Origin: Mixophyes australis
Lineage: Eukaryota; Chordata; Amphibia; Anura; Limnodynastidae
DNA: 64,000 nt
NCBI GenBank assembly: GCA_036250195.1
Contig: JAVHZZ010000010.1
Location: 81,079,257 to 81,143,256 of the forward strand
Direction of reading: 5' to 3'
Position numbers and translations under genes: made by a program. This document shows positions 13,001 to 23,345 of the stretch, piece by piece. Numbering within the stretch: position 1 is the first letter of the stretch; every line of letters starts with the position of its first letter. Below the pieces are notes generated by a model, which had not been told where the DNA came from, made no database searches, and was given only the letters and a program-made list of their open reading frames with translations.

Positions 13001-16000
13001 AGCCCAAAAGACAGATAAATATAGGGGAGAAAGAAAGGGACAGACACACTCAAACAGGAGACAGATGCACACAAACATGGGGGTGACAGAGGTACACATG
13101 GGGAGACAGAGGCAAACATACAAAACTAGAGAGAGAGACATAGGGATAGAGACAGACCCACGGGGGGGTATGGGTGGGGAGGCAGACAAACATTGGAGGA
13201 GGAAGGAGTCATGGGTGGGCTGGGGAGGAAAGGTTAAGTCAAGGCCGACTGCCCCATAACAAGGGGCCATGAAAGAGCAGATGGTATGGAACAAGCGTCC
13301 TGGGAAGGGGTCACTGTCAGGCCATTGGGTTAGTGGGAAGACCGGGGGATGCAGAACCTGAGAGCTTCATCCTCCTCTATAGGCCACCAATGACTTTTCA
13401 CATGATATTGACTTTTTCTGGGACAGTGTGATGCACAATAATATTCCTAGCCAACAGAGGAAGCAGGGGGAGGAGAAGTGCTCAGGTGCCACTCTTCCCA
13501 TAACTCAGTGAAGGATAAATATAGAGAGAACTGCATACCCTGTGCAAACTAAATGGTATCACCCTATAGTGCAGAGAAGGGGAGGGTCTAGTCGCAGTAG
13601 CCAGAGAGGAGATAAGGGGCCATGTGTTGCAGTGATAGGCTGCACAGCCCATACCATCACAAAACAGAGAGAGAAGGGAGAGGGAATAAGGAGGACGTGG
13701 CAGTCCAGATTTTTTTTGTAAATGATAAAAACTGCCTTTTTCCTGGAGGCCATATGACATCATAGTGCCACATACCTACAGGAAAATCTCACAGTGAGGT
13801 CAATTGCCAATCCGCCCCTGCTTGCAGCTCTTGTGCATACTATTTAAACTCACTGTTAAGACTGTAGTATGTAACCGAGTCAATTTACTGGGTAATCCTA
13901 GCACATCAATAGCACTAACAGACAGAAATAGCACTGTATTGTGCATATATATATGAAGTACTGTCATAAAAGCCATAGAAAGCAGTATATTACTGAATGT
14001 TACAACGTGCTCATGGAATACTGCAATGGATATTCATGGGTAACTGCACTGAAGCTTTCAATTCATTTAGAAGATAAAAATCAGTACCTGTTTTGTGCAG
14101 TGTAAATGAGGCAGAGAAAGTCTGGAGCTGACATGTAAACTTCCCAAAATCCTCTTCTGTGGTAAGATTAACATCTAGGATGCTGGTCAGGAACCTTTCC
14201 GAACTGTTGAGACCATTCCTGGACAAATAAGTTACTAACTGTTTAACCAGACTTGTAAAGAAAAACTATAGATAGACATAGGTGTTATGTAAAATAATTG
14301 TAAATCTTGCCACATAGTTGTCCCCCCAATTCATAGCATGCCACAGTTGTCCGCCCATATACATAGCATGCCACATAGTTGTCCCCCCAATTCAATAGTA
14401 TGCCACATAGTTTTCCCCCCAATTCATAGTATGCCACAGTTGTCCGCCCATATACCTAGTATGCCACATAGTTGTTCCCCCCTATTCATAGCATGCAACA
14501 TAGTTGTGCCTCTTGATTTTTAGTGCTGCTCTTACTTACCTTTGGAGAGACACATCTTCCGTTCCAGAAACCTGGTAGCTGCTTCAGTAAAGCAGCCGAT
14601 GACAGCTGAAACGGAGCTTCTGCGCATGCCATTTCAGCCATCATCGGTTGCTTTAGCAGGGAAGCTACAGCACCGGCGTGCCGGACAGAAGTGCACCCTC
14701 AAGCCAAAAGCTGTCATCTTCTGACCACATTTTCCAACATGCCTGATAATGATCATATCAACTTAAAACAGAAGCAGTTTGTGATTTACCTATATTGTTA
14801 CTAAATAAATATATTTATATTTAAGTGGTGGTATGGAAAATTTTAATGGAATTTGATATTAATACAGTGAAGGCACTAGGAGAAGTGGCGGTATGGCATA
14901 TCTCCATATACCAGCTCACCACTCTTTATACTAATATTGGGGTCACATTCTCCTTAAAGTACAACCCATAACAAGATGGTACATAACTCAAAATATTAAA
15001 ATCAGTTTCGGATTAACCGGTTCTCTATATACAATATATTTAAGGGGACTTGCTGTCTTCTGGTCTAATTACCACTTTGTACACCACTCATCCAAATAAG
15101 CCCTTGTTGTAATCGTACCGAGGACTCTTCCAATAATAAAACACTTACCAGACACTCTGTTGCTCTCCGTACAGGTCTTGTGTTGCTTTCCCGTCTTTCA
15201 GCCACGTGAAGTTACCATTACAGGAGTCTCCCAGTTGTAGAGTACAGTTCAAGGACAGACTGGAGCCCACGTGCGGCCATAGTTCCTGGTCCACGGATGG
15301 AGGTGAAATAAAAGTTGGCCGAATCCCACATTCAGTGTCTGTGCAACATAAGAATTGAGAAATGTCAGTGACCACCTTCATACAGCTAGTAATGTAGAGA
15401 GCATTCCTTAAACAATCAGGTTCATGGGCCTAATTCATTAAGGATCTTAACTTGAGAAACTTCTTATTTCAGTCTCCTGGACAAAACCATGTTACAATGC
15501 AAGGGGTGCAAATTAGTATTCTGTTTTGCACATAAGTTAATTATTGCCTGTTTTTTTATGTAGCACACACATATCAACTTTAAATGTCAGTGTACAAATA
15601 AGCTATCAAGTATGTGTGTGCTACATAAAAAAAACAGACATTATTTAACTTATGTGCAAAACAGAATACAATTTGCACCCCTTGCATTGTAACATGGTTT
15701 TGTCCAGGAGACTGAAATAAGAAGTTTCTCAAGTTAAGATCCTTAATGAATCAGGCCCCATATTATGATTTCCAAAATTGGAAGGAAGTTGTACTGCAAT
15801 AAGATCTGGTAATTTCTATGGGGGAGTTTCAAGTAGCCGCGATGTTACTCTGTGCATATTTTTTTCAGTACTACGGTATTGCAACATCGCGGATTTCTCC
15901 TTGAACCCCTCTGGGGGTCGAAGAGAGCTCTGCGATTTTGCGGTAACGCAGAGTGCCTTTGCGAACGTTCCAGAGGCACTCCGCGCACATTTGAATCCCC

Positions 16001-19000
16001 CTAAATGGCAAAAGCAAACACTGAATAATTGTATAATGCAAAATTGTAATGTATTTTATCCCTTCATCTGATCCTACAGTCCCATTCAATTGTCCTTAAT
16101 CACGTTTTTATATTCTTCGCATGCTCCAAATTCGGTTATGAATATAAATATTTATGCACTCCTTGCTGCAGTGTCTGAGCGCCTCCTAATCGCAATATAA
16201 TTGAATCCTCTGTTTTATTATAGTTGGTTACTTTGTGGTGTTTGTTTTTCCTTTTTAGTAAACGTTGATAATAATCTGTATCCAGAAGTTTACACTTGTG
16301 TGATTACATTGTCCTATATTTACAGCAGCAGACACACGTTGAGAAAACTGTTTTGTAGTACTGGCTGAAGAAAATTATGAATCTTGTACAAAAATATTAT
16401 AGAAAGATCTTTGGAATTATTTACAGTGGTGGATGGAACTATGACTAGAGCTGCCCATGTGGCTGCTATAGGGCTCAGTGATTGAGTGTTAGTACCCTGA
16501 TTAGATTGTATAATTTGAGCTACAGTGATCACATCAACCTGTTTTTTGCTTACTGCAGTAAAGCAAAAAAATGGTAGAATGCTAGATTAAGACTGGCTAG
16601 TATGTGGCACTCTTATGAAAACAAACAGATATAAACCTGCTCTATGTTTACAAAATACAACACAACACACTTTCATAAATAGGTGAATAACCGTTGTATT
16701 CTTTCACATTGAGTAAAGTATGCAGAAACACCACTTTAATTGCTTTTACATAAGCCCATTATAGTCTTGCCCTATATAATTTTGGTGACAATTTACTATA
16801 ATAGGTTATGACCGCGAGGCTTTCTTTTTTTTTGTTTATTACACAGGTCTGCGTTGAAAAAGCGGTTTAACAAATTTATGTGATACTTATAGATTTTTGA
16901 CTTCTGAACACGACAATGACTCCCGATTTTGCATATCACATCACATTTTTCTGCAAAACGTCTATTTATGAATAAGTAATTTTTTTTCATATTCCTTAAA
17001 ATAATAAATGTATTCTGCCTACATTTATTATAAAACATTGTCTTGAACAAATTCAGTCGGTAGTATAGAGCGTTGCAATTCAGTTCTCGTCATAAAACAT
17101 TTCGGGCGTGTAATGAATATTGTGGAACTTTCAGCGTTGACTTCATTCAAACAAGTGATTTAAACATTTTTAGGCAATGTCAAGGATCCAAACTACAAAA
17201 GAAATTGTCAGGGAAATGCTTAATAGTTACAGAAACCTTGGCTGCAATATGAGTTTAAAGGTAAATTTTTTTGAATTCCCATATTGAGTATTTCCCAAAT
17301 AATCTTGGAGACTACAGTGATGAACAGGGTGAACTGTTCTACCAAGACGTTATATATGTAGAAAGAAGATACCAGGGTCGTTGAGACGTCAGCATGATGG
17401 CTGACTACTGCTAGATGATACACAGAGACGACACAGAACAAACTTATAAGCGAAAAGCGACAAAATGAAGTTTGAAGACAAAAAAACAAGATATTAACTA
17501 TTTTTTGAATAATTATGGTTTTGTTTCTATTATTGTTTGATTTTATTGTTATTTTATTATGTTATTAAGACAAAAACACAGTGATATCATCTACACCACT
17601 TCGTATTTCACAATAAATATGTCAAGAAAAATTAAACATCTTGTTTTTTCTTAAAAATGTATGTAACCCCCTTATAGGTAAATGTGACGTGGTCATTTTT
17701 TTTTATATACTATAGCTTGATGTACACAGGAGTATAATTAAGAATATAAAAGTACTATTAAAAAAGCTTTCAATACCTTAAATTTCGCAGACCTGTGTTA
17801 TTAATTGTTTGAACTTAAAGCTCATCTTGGCTTGCTCGGTGGTAATGACCAGGTCTTCAAATATTGTAATAATTAAACAAATGTTGGAATTGTGACCTTT
17901 CAAGTGTTCTGGATGATGCACACGCTCAGTGCTTTCAGAAGAGAGTTTTCTGTGTGTCGCTCCCACACTTTCAATATGGATCATTGAGTAATATTTTTTC
18001 ACCCATGACGTTGTTAAGATTTATGAGGCCCCATGACTGTAAGTCACATAAGGGGGAAATTTGTAAGGTAAATCCTTGGAAAGTATATAGTCACTGACTA
18101 AAATGATAATTTCCATGGCCCCTAACTTCCCCCCCAACAAACAAAAGTAGAAAAGAAGTCAAATAATTTAACGTGGAAGTAAAACTACACATATTACATA
18201 TGTGACAGGGTGCAATAAACTGTACTATTCTTTTGCTGGAATGTCAGAAAAGTTTAGCCAGAAATATATCCCAATGAGCTTGTAAAACTCATTGGGGTAT
18301 ATTTACTAAACTGCGGGTTTGAAAAAGTGGAGATGTTGTCTATAGCAACCATTCAGATTCTAACTGTCATTTTGTAGAATGCAATAAATAAATGAAAGCT
18401 TGAATCTGATTGGTTGCCATAGGCAACATCTCCACTTTTTCAAACCTGCAGTTTAGTAAATCTAGCCCATTGACTCTGATCAAAAAATAAACTACCACGT
18501 TTTAATCTCCTTTCACGGTGTACCTAGCTCTGTTATGTTGGCTAGACACTAGCCTTGTCAATTTAGACAAGATCTTACCATTGGGTACTCAAGCCAATTG
18601 GACGGATCACTTATAGACCACAAGGGGGCCTGTAAGTTCTATAGGAGGATGACTGTACACTCAGACTGATAGTGGTCATCTTCTCACCAGGTTTACAGGT
18701 ATGACCGATAGCATGACCAAAAGCAAACCAAATTATTATAATCAGATCATTATAAGGCATTGTGTCTGTTTTGGTGCCAAACACTCAGTAACATCACAGC
18801 AACATTAAAAAAAAAAACCCAGTGCAAAGCGTTCCATTTATCATAGAATATTCAGTGATGGGCAACCTGATACACCAACTAATCTTCAAAGGGCCACACA
18901 TTACCCTTAATCTCATTAAGAAGCTAAAATGATACATTTAATCAAGGAAAGAGATATTTATCTGTAATAACATATCAGCAGGTATTTTAAACAAGTGTTA

Positions 19001-19551
19001 CAATCTATAAGACACACATCTGACAAGGAAAGAGCTGGGTGCTTCTGGTGAAGGTTTGGGGGACTGCCTGTTGCCCATCAGTACAGGCAACATAGTAACA
19101 ACCCATATCAGAGACTTTGTCACAGTAGCCCACAATCATCAAACAAATGACACATATTACTCATCACATTCACAGGTTGTAATATGTGAACAGATGGCTC
19201 TTATGACCAGTCTAAAGTAAGTGTTTGTGGTTTAGCTCCCCCTTAGCTTAAAAACCACTTTTATAGTGTAGATCTACATTCCAAGAGCTACAATATCAGC
19301 ACAAAGGCGCTGACCTCACTTTAAACCTGTATATAGAATAGCTGGTATCATACAGTACAGAGCTTAATATACTAAAATATATTACATGTTTTGTTTTATT
19401 ATCTGTTATTTCCCCAATAATTCACTACAATGAAAGACTTTTTAGTGACACAGGTAGACTGACGGGGGCAGGCCTCTCGTGGGCGCCCCAGGGCCATGCA
19501 GCAGGTTTGGGTGTGTCATAATGTAATGGAGTGCCAGTTCTCACCAGTCAT
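1..19551 (-). CDS. SIGIRR: SIGIRR, single-Ig IL-1-related receptor (3' truncated by window)
   Basis: Orphan IL-1R/TLR-superfamily membrane protein; the mammalian protein damps IL-1, IL-33 and TLR signalling and serves as IL-37 co-receptor. Coding segments, in order of translation: 19551-19545, 15338-15149, 14218-14088, 11880-11740, 3457-3314, 1181-1079, 95-1. All have GT-AG borders and compatible phases and give about 270 residues. Seen: a start [10 protein letters not shown] with no hydrophobic leader, as in mammalian SIGIRR; one Ig domain with Cys in LNCTL and FTCQL plus the Trp of FTWLKDG; four N-glycosylation sequons; one transmembrane helix followed by [12 protein letters not shown]; then the TIR domain from [11 protein letters not shown] through [11 protein letters not shown] to [15 protein letters not shown]. 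The last part of the TIR domain and the C-terminal tail lie before base 1. Identity rests on residue-by-residue agreement with recalled human SIGIRR, particularly the juxtamembrane and TIR stretches. Confidence 0.94.
259..448. repeat. Near-perfect palindromic MITE, family P1
   Basis: A 190-bp inverted repeat, left end GGGGGTAAATGTATCAAT and right end the reverse complement, with arms meeting near 354. The same family occurs at 54084-54273 and, decayed, at 29910-30090. No coding capacity. Confidence 0.85.
866..1042. repeat. Palindromic MITE, family P2
   Basis: Inverted repeat with ends GGGGCTAGATTTACTAAGCT and its complement, arms of about 80 bp. It abuts SIGIRR coding exon 6 by about 37 bp. 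Second copy at 18294-18468; a fragment of the inner arm lies near 12180-12260. Confidence 0.85.
1079..1181 (-). CDS. SIGIRR: SIGIRR coding exon 6, TIR domain
   Basis: A 103-nt exon with acceptor AG at 1183-1182 and donor GT at 1078-1077. It encodes [21 protein letters not shown] and then [13 protein letters not shown]. Human has [21 protein letters not shown] at this place, so the exon identity is firm. Serine replaces the human cysteine in SRxRR. Confidence 0.94.
1865..2495 (+). mobile_element. Deleted hAT element with transposase C-terminal remnant
   Basis: Terminal inverted repeats CAGTGGTCAGGGAAC and GTTCCCTGACCGCTG (one mismatch) are flanked by a perfect 8-bp duplication CTTTACTA (1857-1864 and 2496-2503). 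Plus-strand frames across about 1880-2331 carry the C-terminal hAT dimerisation region, including [20 protein letters not shown], of the ZBED/Charlie-like type. It is split by a frameshift near 2170 and lacks the catalytic core. Confidence 0.85.
2820..3115. repeat. Palindromic repeat of DNA-transposon type
   Basis: Inverted arms around a centre near 2950 (GATTGTGTTTTAAACACAATC), with outer arm pairs GCACACTGTGCAGGTCC / GGACCTGCACATACTGTGC. A decayed relative lies near 24940-25080. Confidence 0.65.
3314..3457 (-). CDS. SIGIRR: SIGIRR coding exon 5, start of TIR domain
   Basis: A 144-nt exon with acceptor AG at 3459-3458 and donor GT at 3313-3312. It encodes [20 protein letters not shown], then [20 protein letters not shown]. 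This is TIR box 1 and the following helix. It matches the human DGKLYDAYVSY and [21 protein letters not shown]. Confidence 0.95.
3879..4246 (-). repeat. tRNA-derived SINE
   Basis: The minus-strand head at 4246 reads GCAGCACGGTTGGCTAAGTG, with an A-box-like TGGCTAAGTGG and a weak B-box-like GGTTATGAGTTTAA. The body has the common GTTTCCTCCGGGTGCTCCGG stretch, an internal (GA)n at 4010-4044 and a (CAT)n-like tail. Related copies: 4843-5100 (decayed), 32835-33035 (plus), 58613-58780 and 60433-60652. Confidence 0.7.
5190..5800 (+). repeat. Decayed LTR, same family as 44400-45031
   Basis: Shares CCAGCAGTTGGC, CTACTGAG, GAGTCTAACACGCC and AATACTCTGGCA in the same order with the solo LTR at 44400. 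Ends are not resolved here. Confidence 0.55.
6578..9060 (-). mobile_element. 5'-truncated L1/Tx1-type LINE
   Basis: Minus-strand frames (8719-8081, then 7522-6962, with lesions between) encode the second half of a reverse transcriptase with the catalytic motif [14 protein letters not shown] and a C-terminal Cys-His-like region with [19 protein letters not shown], typical of L1-clade ORF2. The finger region is readable on the minus strand at 9050-8741. It ends abruptly near 9060, consistent with 5' truncation. Frames are broken, so it is not autonomous. Confidence 0.85.
9350..10122 (-). mobile_element. Inverted copy of the 44122-45136 element, split by a MITE
   Basis: The complement of 10060-10122 (CAGGGCCTGATGAAGGGTTC and on) matches the left end at 44122, and 9400-9520 matches 44285-44400 in reverse. 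A palindromic MITE occupies 9501-9804. The low-coordinate end is not resolved. Confidence 0.55.
9501..9804. repeat. Palindromic MITE, family P3 (TCATTAAGGA ends)
   Basis: Inverted ends GAGTCATTAAGGAGAGCAAA / TTTGCTCTCCTTAATGACTC around a shared core (CAAGGGGTGCAAAT ... CTCCCCCTCCAATGCAAC). Other copies: 15426-15758, 23731-24035, 26117-26434 and the partial copy 32407-32532. Confidence 0.8.
10182..11407. mobile_element. Non-autonomous hAT element, 1.2 kb
   Basis: Ends CAGGGCTGCCAAGAGG and CTCTCGGCAGCCCTG are flanked by a perfect 8-bp duplication GGGGCACG (10174-10181, 11408-11415). The inside holds C-rich CTCC/CATCA repeats (10600-11060), homopolymer runs and a palindrome at 11104-11151 with TGACGTCA. 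No transposase frame. Confidence 0.85.
11740..11880 (-). CDS. SIGIRR: SIGIRR coding exon 4, transmembrane segment
   Basis: A 141-nt exon, phase 1 at both ends. It encodes [20 protein letters not shown], a single hydrophobic helix, then [19 protein letters not shown] and PEIN. The stretch KCRL..LWY..YG..EIN is the strongly conserved SIGIRR juxtamembrane sequence. Confidence 0.95.
12665..12965. repeat. Purine-rich minisatellite
   Basis: Irregular tandem units of about 30 bp built on GAGAGAGAAACTGATGGAGA and GAAACACGGAGAGACAGCAG. The long open frames on both strands here are low-complexity artefacts. Confidence 0.8.
14088..14218 (-). CDS. SIGIRR: SIGIRR coding exon 3, C-terminal half of the Ig domain
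   Basis: A 131-nt exon with acceptor AG at 14220-14219 and donor GT at 14087-14086. It encodes [20 protein letters not shown], then [20 protein letters not shown] and LHKT. It holds the second Ig cysteine and two sequons (NSS, NLT). The human counterpart reads VYGAFTCSIQNISFSSFTLQ. Confidence 0.94.
14318..14515. repeat. Short minisatellite
   Basis: About six units of roughly 32 bp: CATAGTTGTCCCCCCAATTC followed by ATAGTATGCCA, with variants. Confidence 0.75.
15149..15338 (-). CDS. SIGIRR: SIGIRR coding exon 2, N-terminal half of the Ig domain
   Basis: A 190-nt exon with acceptor AG at 15340-15339 and donor GT at 15148-15147. It encodes [21 protein letters not shown], then [13 protein letters not shown] and GNFTWLKDG. 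It carries the first Ig cysteine, the core tryptophan and sequons NCT and NFT. Confidence 0.94.
15426..15758. repeat. Palindromic MITE, family P3
   Basis: Ends GGGCCTAATTCATTAAGGAT / ATCCTTAATGAATCAGGCCC; arms of more than 140 bp that meet near 15590. It lies just upstream of SIGIRR coding exon 2. Confidence 0.85.
15760..18290. other. SIGIRR first coding intron, no feature recognised
   Basis: AT-rich sequence with many stops in all frames. Apart from a few homopolymer runs I see no repeat family that recurs in the window, no splice-flanked open frame and no RNA gene. Confidence 0.5.
18294..18468. repeat. Palindromic MITE, family P2
   Basis: Ends GGGGTATATTTACTAAACTG / CAGTTTAGTAAATCTAGCCC, with arms carrying GGAGATGTTGTCTATAGCAA. 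Same family as 866-1042. Confidence 0.85.
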
Positions 19552-19602
19552 TTTCTTGGAACGTCACTGGCTCATCAGTGAGAGGAGGATGTCTCCAGGC
19601 TG
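19545..19602 (-). CDS. SIGIRR: SIGIRR exon with start codon (coding part 19545-19551)
   Basis: The exon runs from an acceptor near 19604-19600 to the donor GT at 19544-19543. ATG occupies 19551-19549, and the exon ends ATG ACT G. Spliced to exon 2 this gives [10 protein letters not shown]. The start was chosen because it places Met at the same distance before the Ig domain as in human SIGIRR, which also lacks a classical signal peptide. The rest of the exon is 5' untranslated and holds a 3-codon upstream ORF at 19575-19564. Two adjacent AGs leave the acceptor uncertain by 3 nt. Confidence 0.88.
19564..19575 (-). promoter_or_regulatory. Minimal upstream ORF (M-S-Q-stop) in the SIGIRR 5' UTR
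   Basis: On the minus strand the leader reads ATGAGCCAGTGA, a complete 3-codon ORF ending 12 nt before the SIGIRR ATG. It would be translated before the main start unless skipped by leaky scanning. The sequence is certain. Any effect on translation is inference. Confidence 0.6.
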
Positions 19603-20140
19603 CTGACAGACAGAGAAGAACATGTGACACCAACACCAATGACATATGTGCTGTATATAGTGACTGTAACAACCCATCAGCACACACAATGTTAAACACA
19701 GTAACCTGTTTACACAACAGCATAAAACACAATAAAAAACAGATAATAGGAATGTGACCAGCCAAGGTCAGATAATCATTCCAGGTGCGTCCACCCAGAA
19801 ATAGACTTTCACTGCTGCCTCTCTGCACGGAATGAATTTCACAAGTGAAACATGAACTATAGACAGAAGCTTTTACCATCAGCAAGGAACCATTCCCAGG
19901 ATAATAATATAGGCAGCTCAGAAAGGAAAACGTTAGAGAGACTGACAACAGAGGAGGCAGCTAATTCTATCATCTCCAGACGTGTGAAACAAGAGCTACA
20001 AGCGGACAGGATAGGACATGGGAGAATACACAGGGGCCACTTAGAAAGTAACTGACGCAGGCACAGACAAGTTTCCAAGAAGATATGTGCATATTTTGTA
20101 GCTACCCCCCTAAAACAGTTACAAGAAACACAACTATTAC

Positions 20141-20235
20141 CTACAGCCACTGTTCTCTTCTGTACTATGCTCCCAGCCTGGCACCACAGCACCTGTGAGA
20201 GGAGGAGCAGTAGGAGGGGGCCAGAGAAGCAGGAA
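20141..20235 (-). promoter_or_regulatory. Candidate SIGIRR first (non-coding) exon and promoter
   Basis: A donor-like site reads CTGTAG|GTAATA on the minus strand at about 20141. The segment upstream of it is purine/pyrimidine-skewed and includes ACTTCCTGC, which resembles an ETS/PU.1 site. The position fits a 5' UTR exon spliced to the acceptor near 19603. No TATA box is evident. The transcription start is not determined. Confidence 0.35.
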
Positions 20236-21705
20236 GTAACAGTTACCTGTACAAAGCATACAGTGTAGCGTAGCAGTATTGCTCAATAAGTGCACAGCAC
20301 ATAGACTCATCTGAATGTCTCTGTGATTATATACACGTGTGTTTCTGTATTACTCCTTAAGTACAATGATTTCAACTATTCTTAATATGCAGACAGTCTG
20401 CATGAGCAAGATGCTGTATTTACCATACAGGAAAATTAGGCAGGGCTTAGGGCAGCACAGAAGAAGGTTTATGCTAACATTAGTTACTTTTTTACATTTT
20501 ATTAAGAGATTTAAAGAACAGAAATAAAATTAGGGGTAGGGAGAGGGAATAGGGAAACCGAGGGGGGGGGGGGGGGGGGGTTTCCTAGTGTCTAGAAACC
20601 TCCTCCCAGCATGGGGCACTGTATGTTTGAGGTGGCTTGTCCCGTGTATATGATGGGAATAGAATTGCCTTTTTATATGATGTGGATAGGAAGAGTTGGA
20701 GAGCAGCCAAGCACTGTCTAAAATTATAGCTATGCCCCCATGCATGCTAGTCACGCCCACTGGCGGCGTAGCGTGGAAACTCCTCTCTACAAATCCTGCG
20801 TTTGCCCCTGGAGGGATACAGAAAAAGAGAGAGAGGACAGGAAAGGGAGGAAAGTGCAATAAGAGAATACAAAAGTAACTGTTTTCTAAATGAGATAGAG
20901 CTGACCAGCAATCACAGGCAAGGCAGGGTTTTACTTTAAATTAAGAAAAAGGAAAAACTGGGCACATCCCCATAAAACCCAACTGGATGGAACGTCTTTG
21001 GCAGAACGTGGAATCACTAACAGAAATATGAGGTGGGGAGAAAAGTGGGGGTGTTATTGAAAGGTAAATGGGGAGGGCGACCACGCATATTTCCGGGTAC
21101 TACGGCACCCCAACATCGCAAATGGACGTGTAATAGACACTTTGCTAATCTCAGGGGTACACAAGAATTAATGCTTTTCCGATCACAAATAACAAACTCC
21201 CATTGCCTCCCCCGTCATAGATGTACCCACCAAACCTTAAATATTATTTATTTGTGTCCAAAGCTTGAGCTTGAGACAAGTCCACCTTATGCAGGACAGA
21301 GCACTTATGTGATGTGCATCTCCAACAGATATCAGGTATAGTTGGGTTTTCTTGTCTCAATGCATCTGGTGAAGTTTGTATTTAAGAATTTGGGTCTACA
21401 TAGGTGTTACAGCCAAACAGCTTAGTTTAGAGTGAGGATCTAGATCCAAACGTTTATTTATATAGATCAGAGTTTCTTAAAGCCGGCCCTCACCCCAACA
21501 GAATTTCTTTAGTCATGCACAGGTGTCTTAGACTACATGGTCAGTACTTATCCCACCTGTTTTCACACGAAGAAATCCTCGAAACATGACCTGTTGTGGG
21601 ACTGGTGTCAAGAAACCACAACCTACATCTATAAGTTTACTTATGAAGTGATCTGTTGATTTTGAAGAGTAAGGTCATTTTTAAAACCACGTAAACCGTC
21701 TAAGG

Positions 21706-23337
21706 TGGCTCCCAGGGGTGTCGCGGCGCTGTCAAAGGGGTTTGCAGAGACCAGGAAATTAAAAATAAAATAAATACTTACCAATCCGGCGGTGTCGGGA
21801 CCCAGCATCCTCCTCCCTCCTCGCCTCTCACTGAATGTCGGGCGTGACGTCATCACGCCATACATATTCAGTGAGAAGCGACAGGAGAGAGGAGGATGCT
21901 GGGTCCCGGGCGCCGCCGGATTGGTAAGAAAACAGAAGAATAGATAAAAGAAAGCAGGCAAAGTATGGTAAATAAAGAAAGGAGAGAGGAAATGGTGATA
22001 GGAAACAGCAATGGAGGGGCAAAAGAATGAAGGAGGGGGCAGAGTGAAAATAAAGGAGGGGGCAGAGTGAGAATAAAGGAGGGGCCAGAGTGAGGATGAA
22101 GAGGGGGCAGAGTGAGGATGAAGAGGGGGCAGAGTGAGGATGAAGAGGGGGCAGAGGGAGGATGAAGAGGGCGCAGAGGGAGGATGAAGAGGGCGCAGAG
22201 TGAGGATGAAGAGGGCGCAGAGTGAGGATGAAGGAGGGCGCAGAGTGAGAATGAAGGAGGGCGCAGAGTGTGTGGAGATGAAGGAGGGCGCAGAGTGTGT
22301 GGGGATGAAGGAGGGCGCAGAGTGTGTGGGGATGAAGGAGGGCGCAGAGTGTGTGGGGATGAAGGAGGGCGCAGAGTGTGTGTGGAGATGAAGGAGGGCG
22401 CAGAGTGTGTGGAGATGAAGGAGGGCGCAGAGTGTGTGGGGATGAAGGAGGGCGCAGAGTGTGTGTGGATGAAGGAGGGCGCAGAGTGTGTGTGGATGAA
22501 GGAGGGCGCAGAGTGTGTGTGGATGAAGGAGGGCGCAGAGTGTGTGGAGATGAAGGAGCGCGCAGAGTGTGTGGAGATGAAGGAGGGCGCAGAGTGTGTG
22601 GGGATGAAGGAGGGCGCAGAGTGTGTGTGGATGAAGGAGGGCGCAGAGTGTGTGTGGATGAAGGAGGGCGCAGAGTGTGTGTGGATGAAGGAGGGCGCAG
22701 AGTGTGTGGAGATGAAGGAGGGCATAGAGTGTGTGGAGATGAAGGAGGGCACAGAGTGTGTGGAGATGAAGGAGGGCACAGAGTGTGTGAAGATGAAGGA
22801 GGGCACAGAGTGTGTGAAGATGTAGGAGGGCACAGAGTGTGTGGAGATGCAGGAGAGCACAGAGTGAGTGGAGATGGAGGAGGGCACAGAGTGAGTGGAG
22901 ATGAAGGAGGGCAGAGTGTGTGAAGATGAAGGAGGGCATAGAGTGTGTGGAGATGAAGGAGGGCACAGAGTGTGTGGAGATGAAGGAGGGCACAGAGTAT
23001 GTGAAGATGAAGGAGGGCACAGAGTATGTGAAGATGAAGGAGGGCACAGAGTGTGTGGAGATGCAGGAGAGCACAGAGTGAGTTAGCTGTAAATTATTCT
23101 TTGACAGAAATATCATTGAAAAAAATATATAAAAATATTCTTTTCCCTTGGATTAATGTGTATTATTTTTGCATACAACTAAATAAGTATTTTTGTCCTG
23201 ACCTAAATACTTATTATGTTTTTTTGACCAAACTACTTATAAAACGGGACAGCTCGGTAATTATTTTGGAGGGGTGCCTTGAAAAAATTATGGAGACTGT
23301 AAGGGTGCCGCGAACTGCAAAAGTTTGGGAACCCCTG
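21706..23337. mobile_element. hAT-like element carrying a 27-bp minisatellite
   Basis: A perfect 8-bp duplication GTCTAAGG (21698-21705, 23338-23345) flanks the element. The right end AGTTTGGGAACCCCTG is hAT-type; the left end is diverged. The 21828-21880 palindrome resembles that of the 10182-11407 element and includes TGACGTCA. About 1 kb of the inside is a minisatellite. Confidence 0.7.
22030..23086. repeat. 27-bp minisatellite
   Basis: Roughly 38 units of the type GATGAAGGAGGGCGCAGAGT plus GTGTGGG, with higher-order variant blocks (AGAT, GGGAT, TGGAT). Because 27 is a multiple of 3, all frames without a stop stay open, producing spurious frames up to 491 codons. Confidence 0.9.
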
Positions 23338-23345
23338 GTCTAAGG

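Noticed and set aside
12560..13119. Ser/Leu-rich frames on the minus strand
   Set aside because: Translation of a GAGA-type minisatellite and C/T-rich complement; low-complexity only.
21641..23116. Longest open frame in the window (491 codons, minus) and its 339-codon companion, rich in S-F-I-H-T-H
   Set aside because: They are readings of the 27-bp minisatellite; period 27 keeps frames open. No conserved domain and no splice or start context.
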